DNA of 64,000 nt from Semisulcospira habei (Eukaryota; Mollusca; Gastropoda; Semisulcospiridae): positions 205,494,030 through 205,558,029 of the forward strand of contig BTPG01000005.1 of NCBI GenBank assembly GCA_036245525.1. Direction: 5' to 3'. The position numbers were made by a program, and so were the translations under genes. Shown here piece by piece: positions 10,309 to 20,702 of the stretch (position 1 is its first letter; every line of letters starts with the position of its first letter). The notes under the pieces are model-generated. The model was not told the origin of the DNA. It saw nothing but the letters and a program-made list of their open reading frames with translations, and did not search any database.

Positions 10309-11226
10309 TTCTTCTCTAACAAATGCCCTCTGTGGGGCAGGTTCAAAAAGATAATATAATGATGCGTCAGGACTGGGGCCTATTTTTTTTATATTATGAA
10401 TGGTTATAGACCAGATGGTGTCGGTTGCTCTGCGTTTAAAATCTTTTTCTGATTCTCCGGGTTGATATAAATATCTCACCTGTTTTGTAAATAAACTTGT
10501 GTCAGGTGCTGACGGTGACATTGTTTTTGGCTCTGTAATTGTTTTCAATTTAATAGCATCAGTGGGTTTTACATGTCCTTCGTTATTCATTGCTTTTATC
10601 ACATATGGTAATCTCTTTACCCATTCAGTGTTACGGGCATCATGCATGAGTTCCTTAGAATACAGGTAGCTGAAAAGTCTCTCCAATAATTGCTTGTTAA
10701 AGTTTTCAACAACTGCCTGAGATCTGTGTACGCCTGGAATACCTCATCTAACCAGTACGTCATGCTTTGCAAATAACTGATTAACTGCACCCTTGAATTC
10801 AGATCCATCATCAATTTGTACAAGTCTGGGGTATTTCAGAGAACCACGACTATATATTTTTGTTAACGCTGTAGCAACAGTGATAGCATTTTTGTCAGAT
10901 ATGGGTTCGGCGTCTTTATACCTTGAAGCTATGTCTATTACAGTCAGTGCGTATTTGTATCGTTTCTTTCTTATTGTATCATGTGGTAGAAACAGGAGGT
11001 CCATTTGATGGGTGTCGTTTGGTGTAGTGTTTTAAAAATGAGGACGTGTTATCTTTCTTGGTGCAGGGAGGTATATCTGCCAAATTGCTTGTCTCTGTAA
11101 CCAGTGTTTGACTTGATTGAGTGTTATATCTCCGCCCACAGCGGCATGTAATTTCTGAATAGCGGTGTTTCCTTTCCAGTACCCAATTGGGGAGTAATAT
11201 ATTTTCGATAGTTTAGCGTCTGTCAT
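10264..11226 (-). pseudogene. Polinton-like retroviral-type integrase (rve/DDE), two internal stops
   Basis: One reading frame runs the full length. It starts MTDAKLSKIYYSPIGYWKGN (N-terminal domain), then has the core with VIDIASRY (first Asp region), LVQIDDGSEFKGAVN (second Asp) and VENFNKQLLERLF (catalytic Glu), and a C-terminal SH3-like stretch with KQVRYLYQPGESEKDF. TAA at 11032-11034 and TGA at 10744-10746 break it. The ATG at 11226 overlaps the end of the upstream gene (11213) by 14 bp, a compact viral-type arrangement. Integrases of this class insert Polinton-type elements; the pairing with a protein-primed polymerase is what identifies the element. Confidence 0.87.
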
Positions 11227-11606
11227 TTCTTCTAGCAATATAAAGACCAGTAAAAAATACAAATGTCATTCCCACTAGAACAAAGATTATTTCTCCATTT
11301 CTTTGTTCTGTACTCAGTTTGTAATAGTCACTTAGTTTCGGTTTTGGGATAGACATGTCATTACCCGTGACTAAAAAATACTCACGAATTGCGTCGTCTG
11401 TATTTGAAAATGTATGTTGTGCGTGGCCTTCAAGCCTGAGTTTTTCATTGATGAAATCAAGTTTCTCAATTCTATTCTTTTCATATTCTTGTTGCGCTTG
11501 TGCTAATTTTTCAGACGCCTCATTGTGGCGCTTCATTTCTTCTGCTGATTCTTCTCTACCCATTTTTGAAAAGAGATAATTTGATTCACTGAAAGCAAGT
11601 GCATTA
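11213..11606 (-). pseudogene. Polinton-like small membrane protein, cut by the hAT element
   Basis: The frame encodes about 130 residues: an N-terminal AIVNALAFSESNYLFSKMG, a charged helical middle (KRHNEASEKLAQAQQEYEKN) and a C-terminal hydrophobic helix (IIFVLVGMTFVFFTGLYIARR). It probably is a tail-anchored or single-pass membrane protein, function unknown. The start codon is not in this segment: the hAT element at 11615-13647 is inserted within codons near the N terminus, and the first 13 codons, starting at ATG 13685, lie on its far side with an open, in-register frame when the 8-bp target duplication is discounted. The gene was therefore intact at its 5' end before the hAT insertion. 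Confidence 0.75.
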
Positions 11607-12044
11607 ACAATGGCCAAGGATGGGCAAACTACTTTTGAAAAGTAGTTCGCTACACTACAGTTACATTTGTAAAAAATAGTAGTTCACTACTTTACAATTA
11701 CATTTTGAAGAAATGTAGTTTGCTACTTTTACGCTACTTTAAAAAAAGTAGCTAACTACTTTTCAAACTACTTTTAAAAAAAAACTAATCACAACTGGGA
11801 CTGATAAGTATTTTGAAGTTCAAGTAAATAATTAACTTTAAAGTCAAAAATAGGAGAAAAAAGCAGCTTATATATAAACTGACAGTGATGTCTAGTATAA
11901 AACATAAATACAGCCACAAGGTTGTATAGGTAGTTGAGAATAAATGGGCCAAAGAAGTTCATTGATCATTCAATGATTCATGAAAACACTGACACTTCCT
12001 TATAAACCTTTCTTGGAGTTGTACTTAACCAACACTTTTGCCTC

Positions 12045-12145
12045 AAAGTTAGAATCAGTAACTCTGGCTCTGATCTGTTAAAATAAGTCCAGCCTGACTA
12101 AACAGACGCTGGGACAACAACTCCCCTACTAAATCTGTTTTAACT
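12045..12145 (-). pseudogene. hAT transposase C-terminal dimerisation remnant
   Basis: Minus-strand translation gives ELLSQRLFSQAGLILTDQSQ, resembling the conserved ERLFSxAGxxxTxxR block of the hAT C-terminal dimerisation region. It is short and degenerate, but it lies in the right element, strand and order. Confidence 0.6.
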
Positions 12146-12587
12146 TTTATACTATACAGAAAAATCAGCATTTTAATTCCAATTCACATTCAATAGCCTA
12201 TCCCTAACAATGAAATGAAAGTATTTCCCAGTCCGTAATGTGGTTCAGTGACACAGGCGCCTTTTTTTAAAGATACAATATCTTTAGTAGTATTTCAAAT
12301 TATTTTAATCATAGCTATCAATACAAAGGCCTACCTATTTTTTTCATCATTATGATTATATTTATTATTATTATCATTATTATTATTTTTCTTTTGATTC
12401 CCCCCCCCCCTTTGTTTTGTTCATAAATTTGTAACATACAAAGGCGTAGCAAATATCATTTTTATTCCCACTTACCCCCTTTCAAGACCATCCATATTCA
12501 ACTTGGTCTAATCGTTTTATCACAAAGTCAGAACGTAAATTAAAAAATTGTGTTCAAAAAGACTAAGCTAAATAAAATAAATAAATG

Positions 12588-12591
<4 letters not shown>

Positions 12592-12671
<80 letters not shown>
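12592..12671. repeat. (AT)n microsatellite, about 80 bp
   Basis: Uninterrupted AT dinucleotides within the hAT element. Any ORF through it (IYIYIY...) is spurious. Confidence 0.98.
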
Positions 12672-12679
<8 letters not shown>

Positions 12680-12949
12680 GCCAGGCATTGCCAACATCAT
12701 GCATTAAATTTTATTCTAGGCTTTTCTGTAATATAAATTAATTCCGAAGCTTTGTGTTCTGTTCTGTATCAAAAAGTACAGTGATCGCAGGGCATGATTG
12801 ATGATTCACCTGTTGTGTTCCCAGCCATTCTAATAATTCTAATACTAGTAATAGATGACAATAGATCGGCATTCACTGGGACAACTCCCCTACTAAATTT
12901 AAAACCGATATATACGGAAAAGCCGCCATTATGTTTTATAGGCTATACA

Positions 12950-13262
12950 TATCCTGTTCAGCACTCCAAACAAGAAAATGGAATTCTTTAAGTAAATGAA
13001 AATAAATTAATATAGCTTTCGTCATCCCAGGTGAATGCCGATAGAATAAAACCGGACGCATTTCGCAATGTAAGAAAATCAGAATAGGAAAACTCAAAAA
13101 GTCAATAAACCTTGAGATGAAGCCTAAGATTGGATGCTGTCGTCTTGCTCGCTGATACTCTTTGCATCCGTACTTGCATTTGAATATAAATGCATTGTCC
13201 TTTTCTTCCTTGAGATGAAAAAATTCTAGATACGGTTCAAACAAAGTGAGAAGTTTCTCCAT
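12950..13262 (-). pseudogene. hAT transposase N-terminal remnant (BED-like finger)
   Basis: The frame opens MEKLLTLFEPYLEFFHLKEE and contains FKCKYGCK, resembling the first half of a BED zinc finger (C-x2/3-C), but the second His/Cys pair is not evident before the frame decays. Position and strand fit an N terminus close to the right end of the hAT element. Low certainty on the domain, moderate on the context. Confidence 0.45.
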
Positions 13263-13696
13263 CTTCTGCGGTCAAAAATTTGTGCGTTCTGTGCTTGATT
13301 TGAAGAACAAAGAGATGATTGACGCGCGCTTTTGAAAGTCACGTGGCTTGCTATTGCTTATCAGCCAATCACAATCATGCTTCCGTTCGCTGAGCGAGCG
13401 ATCAATCTCACGCGAGACAGCAATTTCACCACTCGCTTCGGCTTGGCTGAAAGGGATAGGCAAGTCACACGGCAAGGAAAGTAGCGTAGCGAAAGATACA
13501 TTTTCGCTACTTCGCTACTGACAAATTAGTAGTTCGCTGCTTTACAACTACTTTTTAAAAATATGTAGTTTGGATCGTTACAAACTACTCCAAATAGTAG
13601 CGAAACTACAAAATGTAGTCGCTACTCTTGCTACTTGCCCATCCTTGACAATGGCCCTATCAATCATAATAGCTATAGTCGCCATACTTATTTTAT

Positions 13697-13927
13697 TTAC
13701 ATAGAAACATTTTCTGGAATAATTCCTTGCTTGACGAGAAAGTCTTTTGTAGCAATTGACGCTGTGACAACTGCAATTAGCTTTGCACTGTCTTCGAAAC
13801 CTAATCTACTGAGGTCTGCTGATTTCATTTTGAGTAGATTTTTTCCCAGCATAGAGTAAGCTACTGCTAGTCCACTTATTACAGCAGAGTGATAGACAAG
13901 GTTCATTATGTTCTTTGTGTCGCTCAT
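13697..13927 (-). CDS. Polinton-like element small hydrophobic protein
   Basis: This 76-residue ORF is started at MSDTKNIMN (ATG 13927), preferred over an upstream extension without ATG. It has two hydrophobic stretches (YHSAVISGLAVAYSMLGK and LIAVVTASIATKDFLV), so probably two membrane-associated helices. It ends only 11 bp before ATG 13685 of the next gene and begins 36 bp after the upstream stop, a tightly packed same-strand block. The ORF is intact. Function unknown; the association with pPolB and integrase suggests an element-encoded structural or membrane protein (inference). Confidence 0.68.
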   Translation of the reverse strand: MSDTKNIMNLVYHSAVISGLAVAYSMLGKNLLKMKSADLSRLGFEDSAKLIAVVTASIATKDFLVKQGIIPENVSM

Positions 13928-13962
13928 TTTCTTAGGCAATAAAATTAAAATAATATTTTTAT

Positions 13963-14454
13963 TCACTGCATATGAAATGGGTCAACAACTTTGGGTGTTA
14001 CTGGTAATGTGGTGACTTCTGGTTTTGTTTTTGGAGTGTCTGATTTTTTGGTCACTGTACGAGTCTGTGGTTTGTATTTTTTGTATAATTGGTAACCTAC
14101 GTAACCAAATCCGACAACAAATCCAGCAAATATATATCTTGTTGTTTCGGGTTCAGGGTTAGACTTAGTTGTTAGTCTTACACTTTGTTGTGGTGGTGAG
14201 GATCCTGATGGTGTTGGTCCTGATGATCCTGATGGTCCTGACGGTGTTGGTATTGACACTGGTCCCGACGGTCCTGATGGTGGGTCAGTTACATGAGCCT
14301 TTTCTGTTTGTGCTTGAAGCTGTAATTTGTTTTGTCTGTTATATTCGGCTAATATTTTTCCAGCCTCTACCCTTCCTGGGCTTTTAGTCTTAGTCACCGT
14401 TTGAACCTGTGTCAAGACAGGGTTCTGTTGTGGAGTCGTCTGGGTTTCGTCCAT
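13963..14454 (-). CDS. Polinton-like element Pro/Gly/Ser-rich membrane protein
   Basis: The intact 163-residue ORF has an N-terminal basic segment (KTKSPGRVEAGKILAEYN), a collagen-like low-complexity middle (repeated PSGPSG), one hydrophobic helix (YIFAGFVVGFGYVGYQLY) followed by KKYK, and a Thr/Pro/Lys-rich tail. It reads as a single-pass protein with a flexible arm. It overlaps the preceding ORF (14390-14779) by 65 bp in another frame, as in compact viral-type genomes. No named family is recognised. Confidence 0.68.
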   Translation of the reverse strand: MDETQTTPQQNPVLTQVQTVTKTKSPGRVEAGKILAEYNRQNKLQLQAQTEKAHVTDPPSGPSGPVSIPTPSGPSGSSGPTPSGSSPPQQSVRLTTKSNPEPETTRYIFAGFVVGFGYVGYQLYKKYKPQTRTVTKKSDTPKTKPEVTTLPVTPKVVDPFHMQ

Positions 14455-14779
14455 TTTCTTCTGCAGTAAAATTTATTTTTGAAAAATCAATATGGCTCGA
14501 AGTGACAAGCAAAGTTACCACAGGTGCAAGGTAATTCCCAAACTTGTAAAACATGACACATGCTAATTTACCAATTGAACTTGAAACAATTGGATTGCTT
14601 TCAAGGTCGTGTGATAGACTATCAGTGTCTACAGGTAGAAAGTGACTCACTGCTTTTGTGTATAGACAGACAAGAGATCGACTCAAATCACGAGTCATTA
14701 GTGAAGCGATGTGATTTTCATATTTAGAATGAAGTTTGATTAGTTCATCAGCTGTGAGGGATTCTATATCTTCAAACAT
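14390..14779 (-). CDS. Polinton-like element hypothetical protein
   Basis: The 129-residue ORF begins MFEDIESLTADELIKLHSKY. It is helical and acidic, with one weakly hydrophobic segment (KLACVMFYKFGNYLAPVV). The same frame continues upstream of the ATG for about 20 codons to a stop, so the original protein may have been longer at its N terminus. No family recognised. Position at the head of the minus-strand block supports membership of the element. Confidence 0.55.
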   Translation of the reverse strand: MFEDIESLTADELIKLHSKYENHIASLMTRDLSRSLVCLYTKAVSHFLPVDTDSLSHDLESNPIVSSSIGKLACVMFYKFGNYLAPVVTLLVTSSHIDFSKINFTAEENGRNPDDSTTEPCLDTGSNGD

Positions 14780-14912
14780 GTATTGTTTTCCAAGATAAGC
14801 TTTCGATTTGCCTAAAACAACTACAGAGAGAAGACGCTATTTTTTTAGAGTCTAAGTCTTTGTTTTCTACAGCGCTGATATCGTTTAGAAGAAGTAATTC
14901 GTCTTCGTTCAT
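14772..14912 (-). CDS. Possible small first ORF of the minus-strand block
   Basis: The 46-codon ORF begins MNEDELLLLNDISAVENKDL at ATG 14912 and overlaps the start of the next ORF. It may be a true small protein or the displaced N terminus of the 14390-14779 protein after a frameshift. The acidic, leucine-rich start looks protein-like. Confidence 0.4.
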   Translation of the reverse strand: MNEDELLLLNDISAVENKDLDSKKIASSLCSCFRQIESLSWKTIHV

Positions 14913-14919
14913 TTATAAT

Positions 14920-15955
14920 GTAATTTTAAAAAGAAAAACAAAAAACAAAATTGCAGGTAATTTTGAAATTTGTTATCAAGCAAAATCATGTTTTTCTAGA
15001 AAGTACATTAACAGTAACTTCATACATTTACACCAGTCAGCTATATAGTCAGTGACTTTTTAAGTTTACCCCAGACAAGACTTGCCTGTCCTATAAGGGC
15101 TATTATTGATTTACAGGTAGGTTTATGAATGACATGCTTCACAGATTAAGAGACCCTTGCCACTCTAACTAGCTGAGACAAGAGTAACTAAAAACAATTA
15201 AATGTGTTGTGTGTTGTCTTCACTTTTATTCAATCTCCCTGTTTAAAACCTATAAGAATACCTCGGGGTCACTATTGTGATATTATGAATACAGTTTCAG
15301 TCAAGACATAACGTCTGTTGTTTATTATCAAATGCCAGTTGGCACTCACTTGACAGTAGCCTTGAAATGTCTTACGAATCAATTGCGGTGTCATGTGCAG
15401 TGACCCACCCCACTGGTAACTGAAAATCAACAACACACAACAGGATACAGTGTACAGAAACTGAGCTCACAAAACTTGCTTGACCAGTTTGGTCAGGTAA
15501 GACTCGTCAGGTTGTTTCCTCATTTAGTTATGCATAACATTTTGGAAAGACCGCGATCGCTTTTTAACCTCAGGCATGACTGGATCGGACTAATCCTTGC
15601 CAGTTAGTGTTAATTTTACCGGATGGTTTTGTTATAATGTATGCACAGGACTATTTACCGGTTGAGATGTTATGACGTCAGCTCTGTAACCCGGTAAGTT
15701 GTGTAGGCTGTGCTTGTGTTGTTTGTATATGTGTGTTTGTGTGTGTGTGTCTGTTTAAAAGTTTCACTTGGTCCCGACCTGATCAGGGTGCTGGTTGTGT
15801 TAAATCGATCTATGTAAGCAGGTAATTGCTTTTCTCAGTGCATACTGATCATTTTTTTTTCATGCACAGATAAAGCCAGTAGCAACGGGTTGTGTGCAGG
15901 TACATAGAAACGCTGCAGCCACAGACATATGAACTAATTTAGAGAGATTAACAAG
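14920..15955. other. Unannotated interval
   Basis: I see no coding or repeat family here. The right boundary of the Polinton-like relic must lie in or near this interval, but no terminal inverted repeat matching its left side is visible, since the left end is lost. Confidence 0.5.
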
Positions 15956-15966
15956 TGAGAGAGTTG

Positions 15967-15968
<2 letters not shown>

Positions 15969-16014
<46 letters not shown>

Positions 16015-16015
16015 T

Positions 16016-16065
<50 letters not shown>

Positions 16066-16075
16066 TGTGTAGTGT
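15969..16075. repeat. (GT)n microsatellite
   Basis: Two GT tracts are separated by attcat and end gtagtgtggtg. The same GT-attcat-GT layout recurs at 16577-16668. Confidence 0.97.
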
Positions 16076-16572
16076 GGTGTTTATATTCAGATATGTTCAT
16101 TTGTACAGTACACTTGTTGGCTTCGCTGTCGTGCATCGTGTGTGTGCCGCTTGGATAGTTTTTATATTCAGGTATGTTCATTTGTACAAGACACTTGTAG
16201 GCTTCTCTGTCATACCGGTGTTTAAGATTATCACAGTATTCAGGTTAGCTGCTATGCGTAGATTCAGAAATCTTTACAGTTGACTAAAACCCTAAAAATC
16301 AGTGGCTCTTGAGAATTTCACACTGCTTATGTGACTCTGTGAGTGTGTGGGCTACTGAAAATGTAAGCATCTTGTAAAATAAAACATGTTTTTTTTATGT
16401 TCTCAGAGGAAGGAAGTCAGATTTAGTGGGGTTCCTCTACTTGTAATTATAAACAGTAGAGCAGAACGGCTCAATAGCTTCCCTCAGCTACACAAAGACC
16501 ACTATGCTGGTTACAGTGTGTGTTAACCTGCGTGCTTTGTTGTTTACTGTGTTCTTCCTGTATATGTGTCCT

Positions 16573-16576
<4 letters not shown>

Positions 16577-16616
<40 letters not shown>

Positions 16617-16617
16617 T

Positions 16618-16668
<51 letters not shown>
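16577..16668. repeat. (GT)n microsatellite
   Basis: GT tracts are interrupted once by attcat, as in the 15969 tract, which suggests one derives from the other by local duplication or they share an ancestor. Confidence 0.97.
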
Positions 16669-16672
<4 letters not shown>

Positions 16673-17090
16673 ATACAAGTAAAGGAAATCTCGTCACACT
16701 ACTCAGTCAGGCAAAACATAGCCATTTAGAAGTAACAGCAGTAAACAAGTCCCGCCAGTCTAACTCAAAATGAGAGAGCTAACAAAACAGTTGACTAATA
16801 CTTGTAAACGGGGAGGGGAGGGGTTAAGCCTGGGGTTCGAGGTTCTTGAGGATCTGACTGTGACAGCTTATAAAAATATAGGCTCTTGAGGATCATAATC
16901 TCTGTAAAACTCTATATACTCAGTACAAGGCAGGCAGATACTGAGGGTTTTACTCTACACTTGAATTAAACTTCCTTGTTAATGTTCATTCAGTGTAAGC
17001 ACATTACGGGTAATGGTGCTGTCAGGTCATGGTCGCAAAAAGTGTTCGATTAACAGTGCATGATTAGGTGTTGTCAGAGACAATAGTTAT

Positions 17091-17299
17091 AGAGAAAGAT
17101 AATAGGAGATTCCAAATAATCAAATTTCAATAATGCCGCACTAATCATAATCGCCACTTTTCAAATTAACAGGGTTGATTCGGCGATAGTAGAGAGGTCA
17201 TGGCGGGTCAACGAGTTTATGATCGATAATAGCGAGATTTATATAAGGGTGCCGCATTATTGAAATTTGATTCTTTGAAATCTCCTATTATCTTTCTCT
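17091..17299. mobile_element. 209-bp MITE with about 45-bp inverted ends
   Basis: Left end agagaaagataataggagat and right end atctcctattatctttctct are inverse complements, and the homology continues inward through aatcaaatttcaataatg. There is no coding capacity. It directly abuts the truncated 5' LTR of gypsy element 1 and seems to have replaced the left three fifths of that LTR. No clear target duplication is visible. Confidence 0.85.
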
Positions 17300-17678
17300 G
17301 GTGCTAGGAAGCACGTGTGTACATTGACATGCATTGTCAGTTGTAGGGACACACAGTTTATCATAGGTACGTGGCCCATATAGCGTATACATTGTGAGAG
17401 ACGCAGCGTAAAGGTGGTATACGTTGTATGAGAAGCATTGTGTCGCCAGTGTGGACATTTGCAGAAGAGACATTGTATCAGTGTTGGTGCATTTGGAAAT
17501 GCATTGTGTGGAGATCGCATCGCTGAATTAAAATATTGTTGGAACTGTTACTCCAGTATTGTCTACATCCTTAAACCACGTGTGACGGGTTGCAGCTGAT
17601 TGAAGTTTATTTAAAAAGAACTTTACGTGCGTGCGTCTGGTGTGATATCATACTACGACTACGACTCAACACGTAACA
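17300..17678 (+). repeat. Gypsy element 1, 5' LTR remnant
   Basis: This matches the last 380 bp of the 3' LTR (22279-23287), from tggtgctaggaagcacg to the terminal cgtaaca. The left part is missing up to the MITE. It ends immediately before a primer-binding-type sequence. Confidence 0.92.
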
Positions 17679-17681
17679 TTT

Positions 17682-17699
17682 TGGCACCTCCGACGCGAC
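17682..17699 (+). promoter_or_regulatory. Putative primer-binding site of gypsy element 1
   Basis: TGGCACCTCCGACGCGAC follows the LTR end by three bases. LTR retrotransposons prime minus-strand synthesis from a tRNA 3' CCA end pairing with TGG here. The tRNA species was not identified. Confidence 0.6.
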
Positions 17700-17760
17700 T
17701 TCTTCAGTTGGCTTAGTGGAAAGGGTAGCCGGAGAAAACAGCCAGCAGTGAAACGCAGAG

Positions 17761-18600
17761 ATGGCGACATCGGAAATGGAGACATTCCTGAAAATCGGAA
17801 AGGAATGTGGACTGGAGGGAGCTCAGCTGCTGGACGTTGTGAAGGAGAGAGAAAAGGAGAGATTTGATAGAGAAGAAAGAGCTAAAGAGCGGGAAATCAG
17901 GAAACTCGAAATTCAACGAGAAGAAGCAGAAAAACAGCGAAGAGGGGCAGAGAAACAATGAGAAGAGGAGCGGCGAGAAGAGGCAGAAAAACAGCGAAGA
18001 GAGACAGAAAAACAACGAGAAGAGGAGCGAGAAGAGGCGGAGAGGCAGCGACAACATGAAATTCATTTAAAGCAGATGGAGATAGAGGCGCAGAGCCAGA
18101 GGGCTCCTGAAGCCACAGCCTTAGCCAGCAGAGAGCAAACAGCCCGTGCGCCAAAACTTCCACCATTTGTTGAAAATTCAGATAAGATGGACGCTTATCT
18201 GGAGCGATTCGAGCACTTCGCAAGCAGCAATAATTAGAGACAAGAGACTTGGGCTATCAAACTGAGTGCACTTCTAAATAGGCAAAGCGCTTTAAATTTA
18301 CACCCGCTTGCCAAGAGAAGAAGCCGAAGATTATACACAGTTGAAAGCCGCCCTGCTGAGTCAGTACGACTTCACTGAAGACGGTTACAGGCGACGATTT
18401 CGGAACTGCAAGCCGGAAGAAGGAGAAACACCCGGCCTATTCATTGAGAGAATCAGGAGCTACCTGGAGAAATGGATAGAGCTGGCTGATTTAACAAAGA
18501 GTACCAGGACCTGTGTGACCTCATCATCAAAGAACAAGTCCTCAATGGTCCAGTAAGCCGCAGCGTGTGTCTGCACCAGCAGAGGAAATCCACAATGTCA
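17761..18600 (+). pseudogene. Gypsy element 1 gag, broken
   Basis: Gag forms the retrotransposon particle. The ATG at 17761 opens MATSEMETFLKIGKECGLEG followed by a long charged coiled coil (REERAKEREIRKLEIQREEA type) and a gag core segment (FVENSDKMDAYLERFEHFA). Nonsense codons occur near 17959 (CAA TGA GAA) and 18235, and frameshifts follow. The coiled-coil then gag-core layout is the same as in gypsy element 2. Confidence 0.8.
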
Positions 18601-19784
18601 GAGACACCCCGAAATACAAGCCGTTGGAGAACCTGACATGTTTTCTCTGTGGAAAGAAAGGTCACAAAGCGATACGATGTCCTTCTAAAGATGTTCCCCG
18701 AGGCGATAACTTCAGAGGATCCAACCAAGATCGCGGGATAGCAGGCAGAAGCAGTACCACGTCTCAACACAGAGCCGCCGCTGTATTAGCCAATGATATG
18801 ACGTCATCCAGTGACTTTGACTCTGGAGAAACGCGAGTGACACCGGAGCTGATTGAATCTTTCAGAAAGAATGGACGCATCCCAGTAGGAGATGGGGCTA
18901 CATTTTTACCAGTCTCAAACATCGCGCTGCCTGAGAATAAAGTGCCGAACAAGCCGGTGGTGTCAGGATTCGTCGGAAACACACCAGTGAGAGTGCTGAG
19001 AGATACCGGTTGTAGTTGCATCATCGTGAGAGAGGACCTAGTAACTGAAGACCAGAAGCTACAGGAGTGGACCACCCTCATTTTGGCCGACGGAACTATG
19101 AGGATTACCCTCCTTGCCAATGTCAGCGTCGACACCCCGTACCTGAGAGGAGAGGTGAAGGTGCTATGCGTAAAGACCCCTGTCTACGATCTTATCATCG
19201 GAAACATTGACGGTGCCAGAAACGCAGACGATCCAGATCCAGAGTGGAGACCTGAAACATGTACTGTTACCACAAGAAGTCAAGCAAAGAAGAGTCACCA
19301 GACCATCCCTCTAAAAGTGGCGGACAACACGGAAGCAGCCGTGGTGAATAAGGAAAGGCTGGTGGAGTTACAGAGAGCCAACCCCACGCTTGACAAGTTT
19401 CGGGGTCAGACCGAGCCCGTAACGCGAAGGGGAAAAGAGATAACCTTTGAGACCAGGAAAAATATCCTGTACCGGATATTCAAAAGCAACGGAGATAAAC
19501 CTGTGCGTCAAGTAGTAGTTCCTGAACCATTGAGGATGCAGGTAATGAAATTGGCCCATGATTCCATATTGGGAGGACATTTGGGAATCAACAAGACCCT
19601 CGATAGGATCCGAGCCGTCTTCTACTGGCCTGATATGGGAGGCGATGTCACCCGATTCTGCAGATCGTGCGACATATGCCAGAAAACAATCTCCAAGGGA
19701 AAGGTGCCCAAGGTTCCTGTAGAGAAAATGCCATTGATCGATATGTCTTTCAAACGGGTAGGGGCCAATATCTCCTCCAAGTGA
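18567..19784 (+). pseudogene. Gypsy element 1: nucleocapsid knuckle, protease and start of integrase
   Basis: The ORF is open for 405 codons. Residues 25-38 form a CCHC knuckle (CFLCGKKGHKAIRC). An aspartic protease follows with the active-site LRDTGCS at about residue 147 and a later DLIIGNIDG flap-like block. Directly after the protease comes the integrase zinc domain (AHDSILGGHLGINKT ... CRSCDICQKT). Thus integrase starts before any reverse transcriptase, the Gmr1-like order. The frame is lost at about 19764 near where the first catalytic Asp should be. Confidence 0.87.
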
Positions 19785-20684
19785 AGATGGTCATCGCTAC
19801 ATTTTGACCCTGGTGGACTACGCTACACATTATCCTGAGGCCATACCATTGAAGAAGATCGACACTCCAACTGTGGCAGAGGCGCTCGTCGACATGTTCA
19901 GCCGTTTGGAGATTCCTGAGGAGATCCCGAGTGACCTGGGAACTCAGTTCGTCTCTGACTGCATGGAAGAAGTCAACCGGCTATTGAGCATCCGACCTTA
20001 CTACCACCCCTTATTACCCCATGTGTAATGGGCTGGTTGAAAAGTTTAATGGAACATTGAAGGCTATGCTGAAGAAACTGTGTGCTGAACAGCCGAGGTT
20101 ATGGCATAGATACATCAATGCCTTGCTCTTCGCATACCGTGAAGTTCCTCAGGATTCGACAGGATTTTCCCCTTTTGAATTACTGTACGGCAGGACTGTA
20201 AGGGGGCCCATGCACTTCCTAAAGGAGCTGTGGACCAAAGATATCGATGCACCTGAGAGAGAAGCTGGAAGATACCCTCAGGATGGCTCGAGAAGAACTA
20301 GGGAAGGCGCAAAATAAAGAGAAGCATTACTATGATCGTAAGGCGAAACCTCGACGATTTCAGCCAGGAGACCAGGTATTGGTTCTTCTTCCTACCAACA
20401 ACAACAAACTCCTGATGCAGTGGAAGGGACCCTACGTTGTCGACAGGGTGGTTGGCATCAACGACTGCAGAGTCAAGGTCAACAACAAGGTGAAGACTTA
20501 CCATGCTAATCTGCTGAAGAAGTATATTGAGAGAGGTCGTCAAGACAAAACACAAATGGCAGCATCGGTGCGACTTGCTGATGACGAAAGACTAGACGAC
20601 GAGAATCTGTTTGACCTAAATGAACTCCGCCACAAGGAGGATGTAGAAGACATCCAATTCGGTCAGAATCTGACCCAGACTTAA
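19785..20684 (+). pseudogene. Gypsy element 1 integrase core and C-terminal domain, frameshifted
   Basis: Three overlapping open pieces (19804-20028, 20021-20317, 20247-20684) carry the core TLVDYATHYPEAIPLKK, the second-Asp block PSDLGTQFVSD, the Glu block GLVEKFNGTLKAML and a GPY/F module (LLMQWKGPYVVDRV). They are shifted relative to each other near 20020 and 20280. They precede the reverse transcriptase. Confidence 0.85.
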
Positions 20685-20702
20685 CGAGAAGAACTGTGCG
20701 TC

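Larger units (their letters stand above)
11615..13647 (-). mobile_element. hAT-superfamily DNA transposon, internally decayed
   Basis: This 2033-bp element has 13-bp terminal inverted repeats (CAAGGATGGGCAA / TTGCCCATCCTTG) and perfect 8-bp target duplications acaatggc at 11607-11614 and 13648-13655. Eight-base duplications and a CARGGRTGGGCAA end are characteristic of hAT. Both subterminal regions are packed with the motif agtagttcgctac and relatives. On the minus strand, remnants of a transposase can be read: a BED-finger-like start at 13262 and a dimerisation-domain remnant at about 12050-12140 (ELLSQRLFSQAGLIL). It contains an (AT)n tract. It is nested in the Polinton-like relic, so it is younger. 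Confidence 0.92.

Noticed and set aside
12550..12741. ORF with IYIYIY run
   Set aside because: AT microsatellite inside the hAT element.
15948..16283. ORFs of Cys-Val or Thr-His repeats
   Set aside because: Translations of GT/CA microsatellites. The same holds for ORFs at 16504-16773, 26362-26637, 37473-37965, 37824-38063 and 58302-58652.
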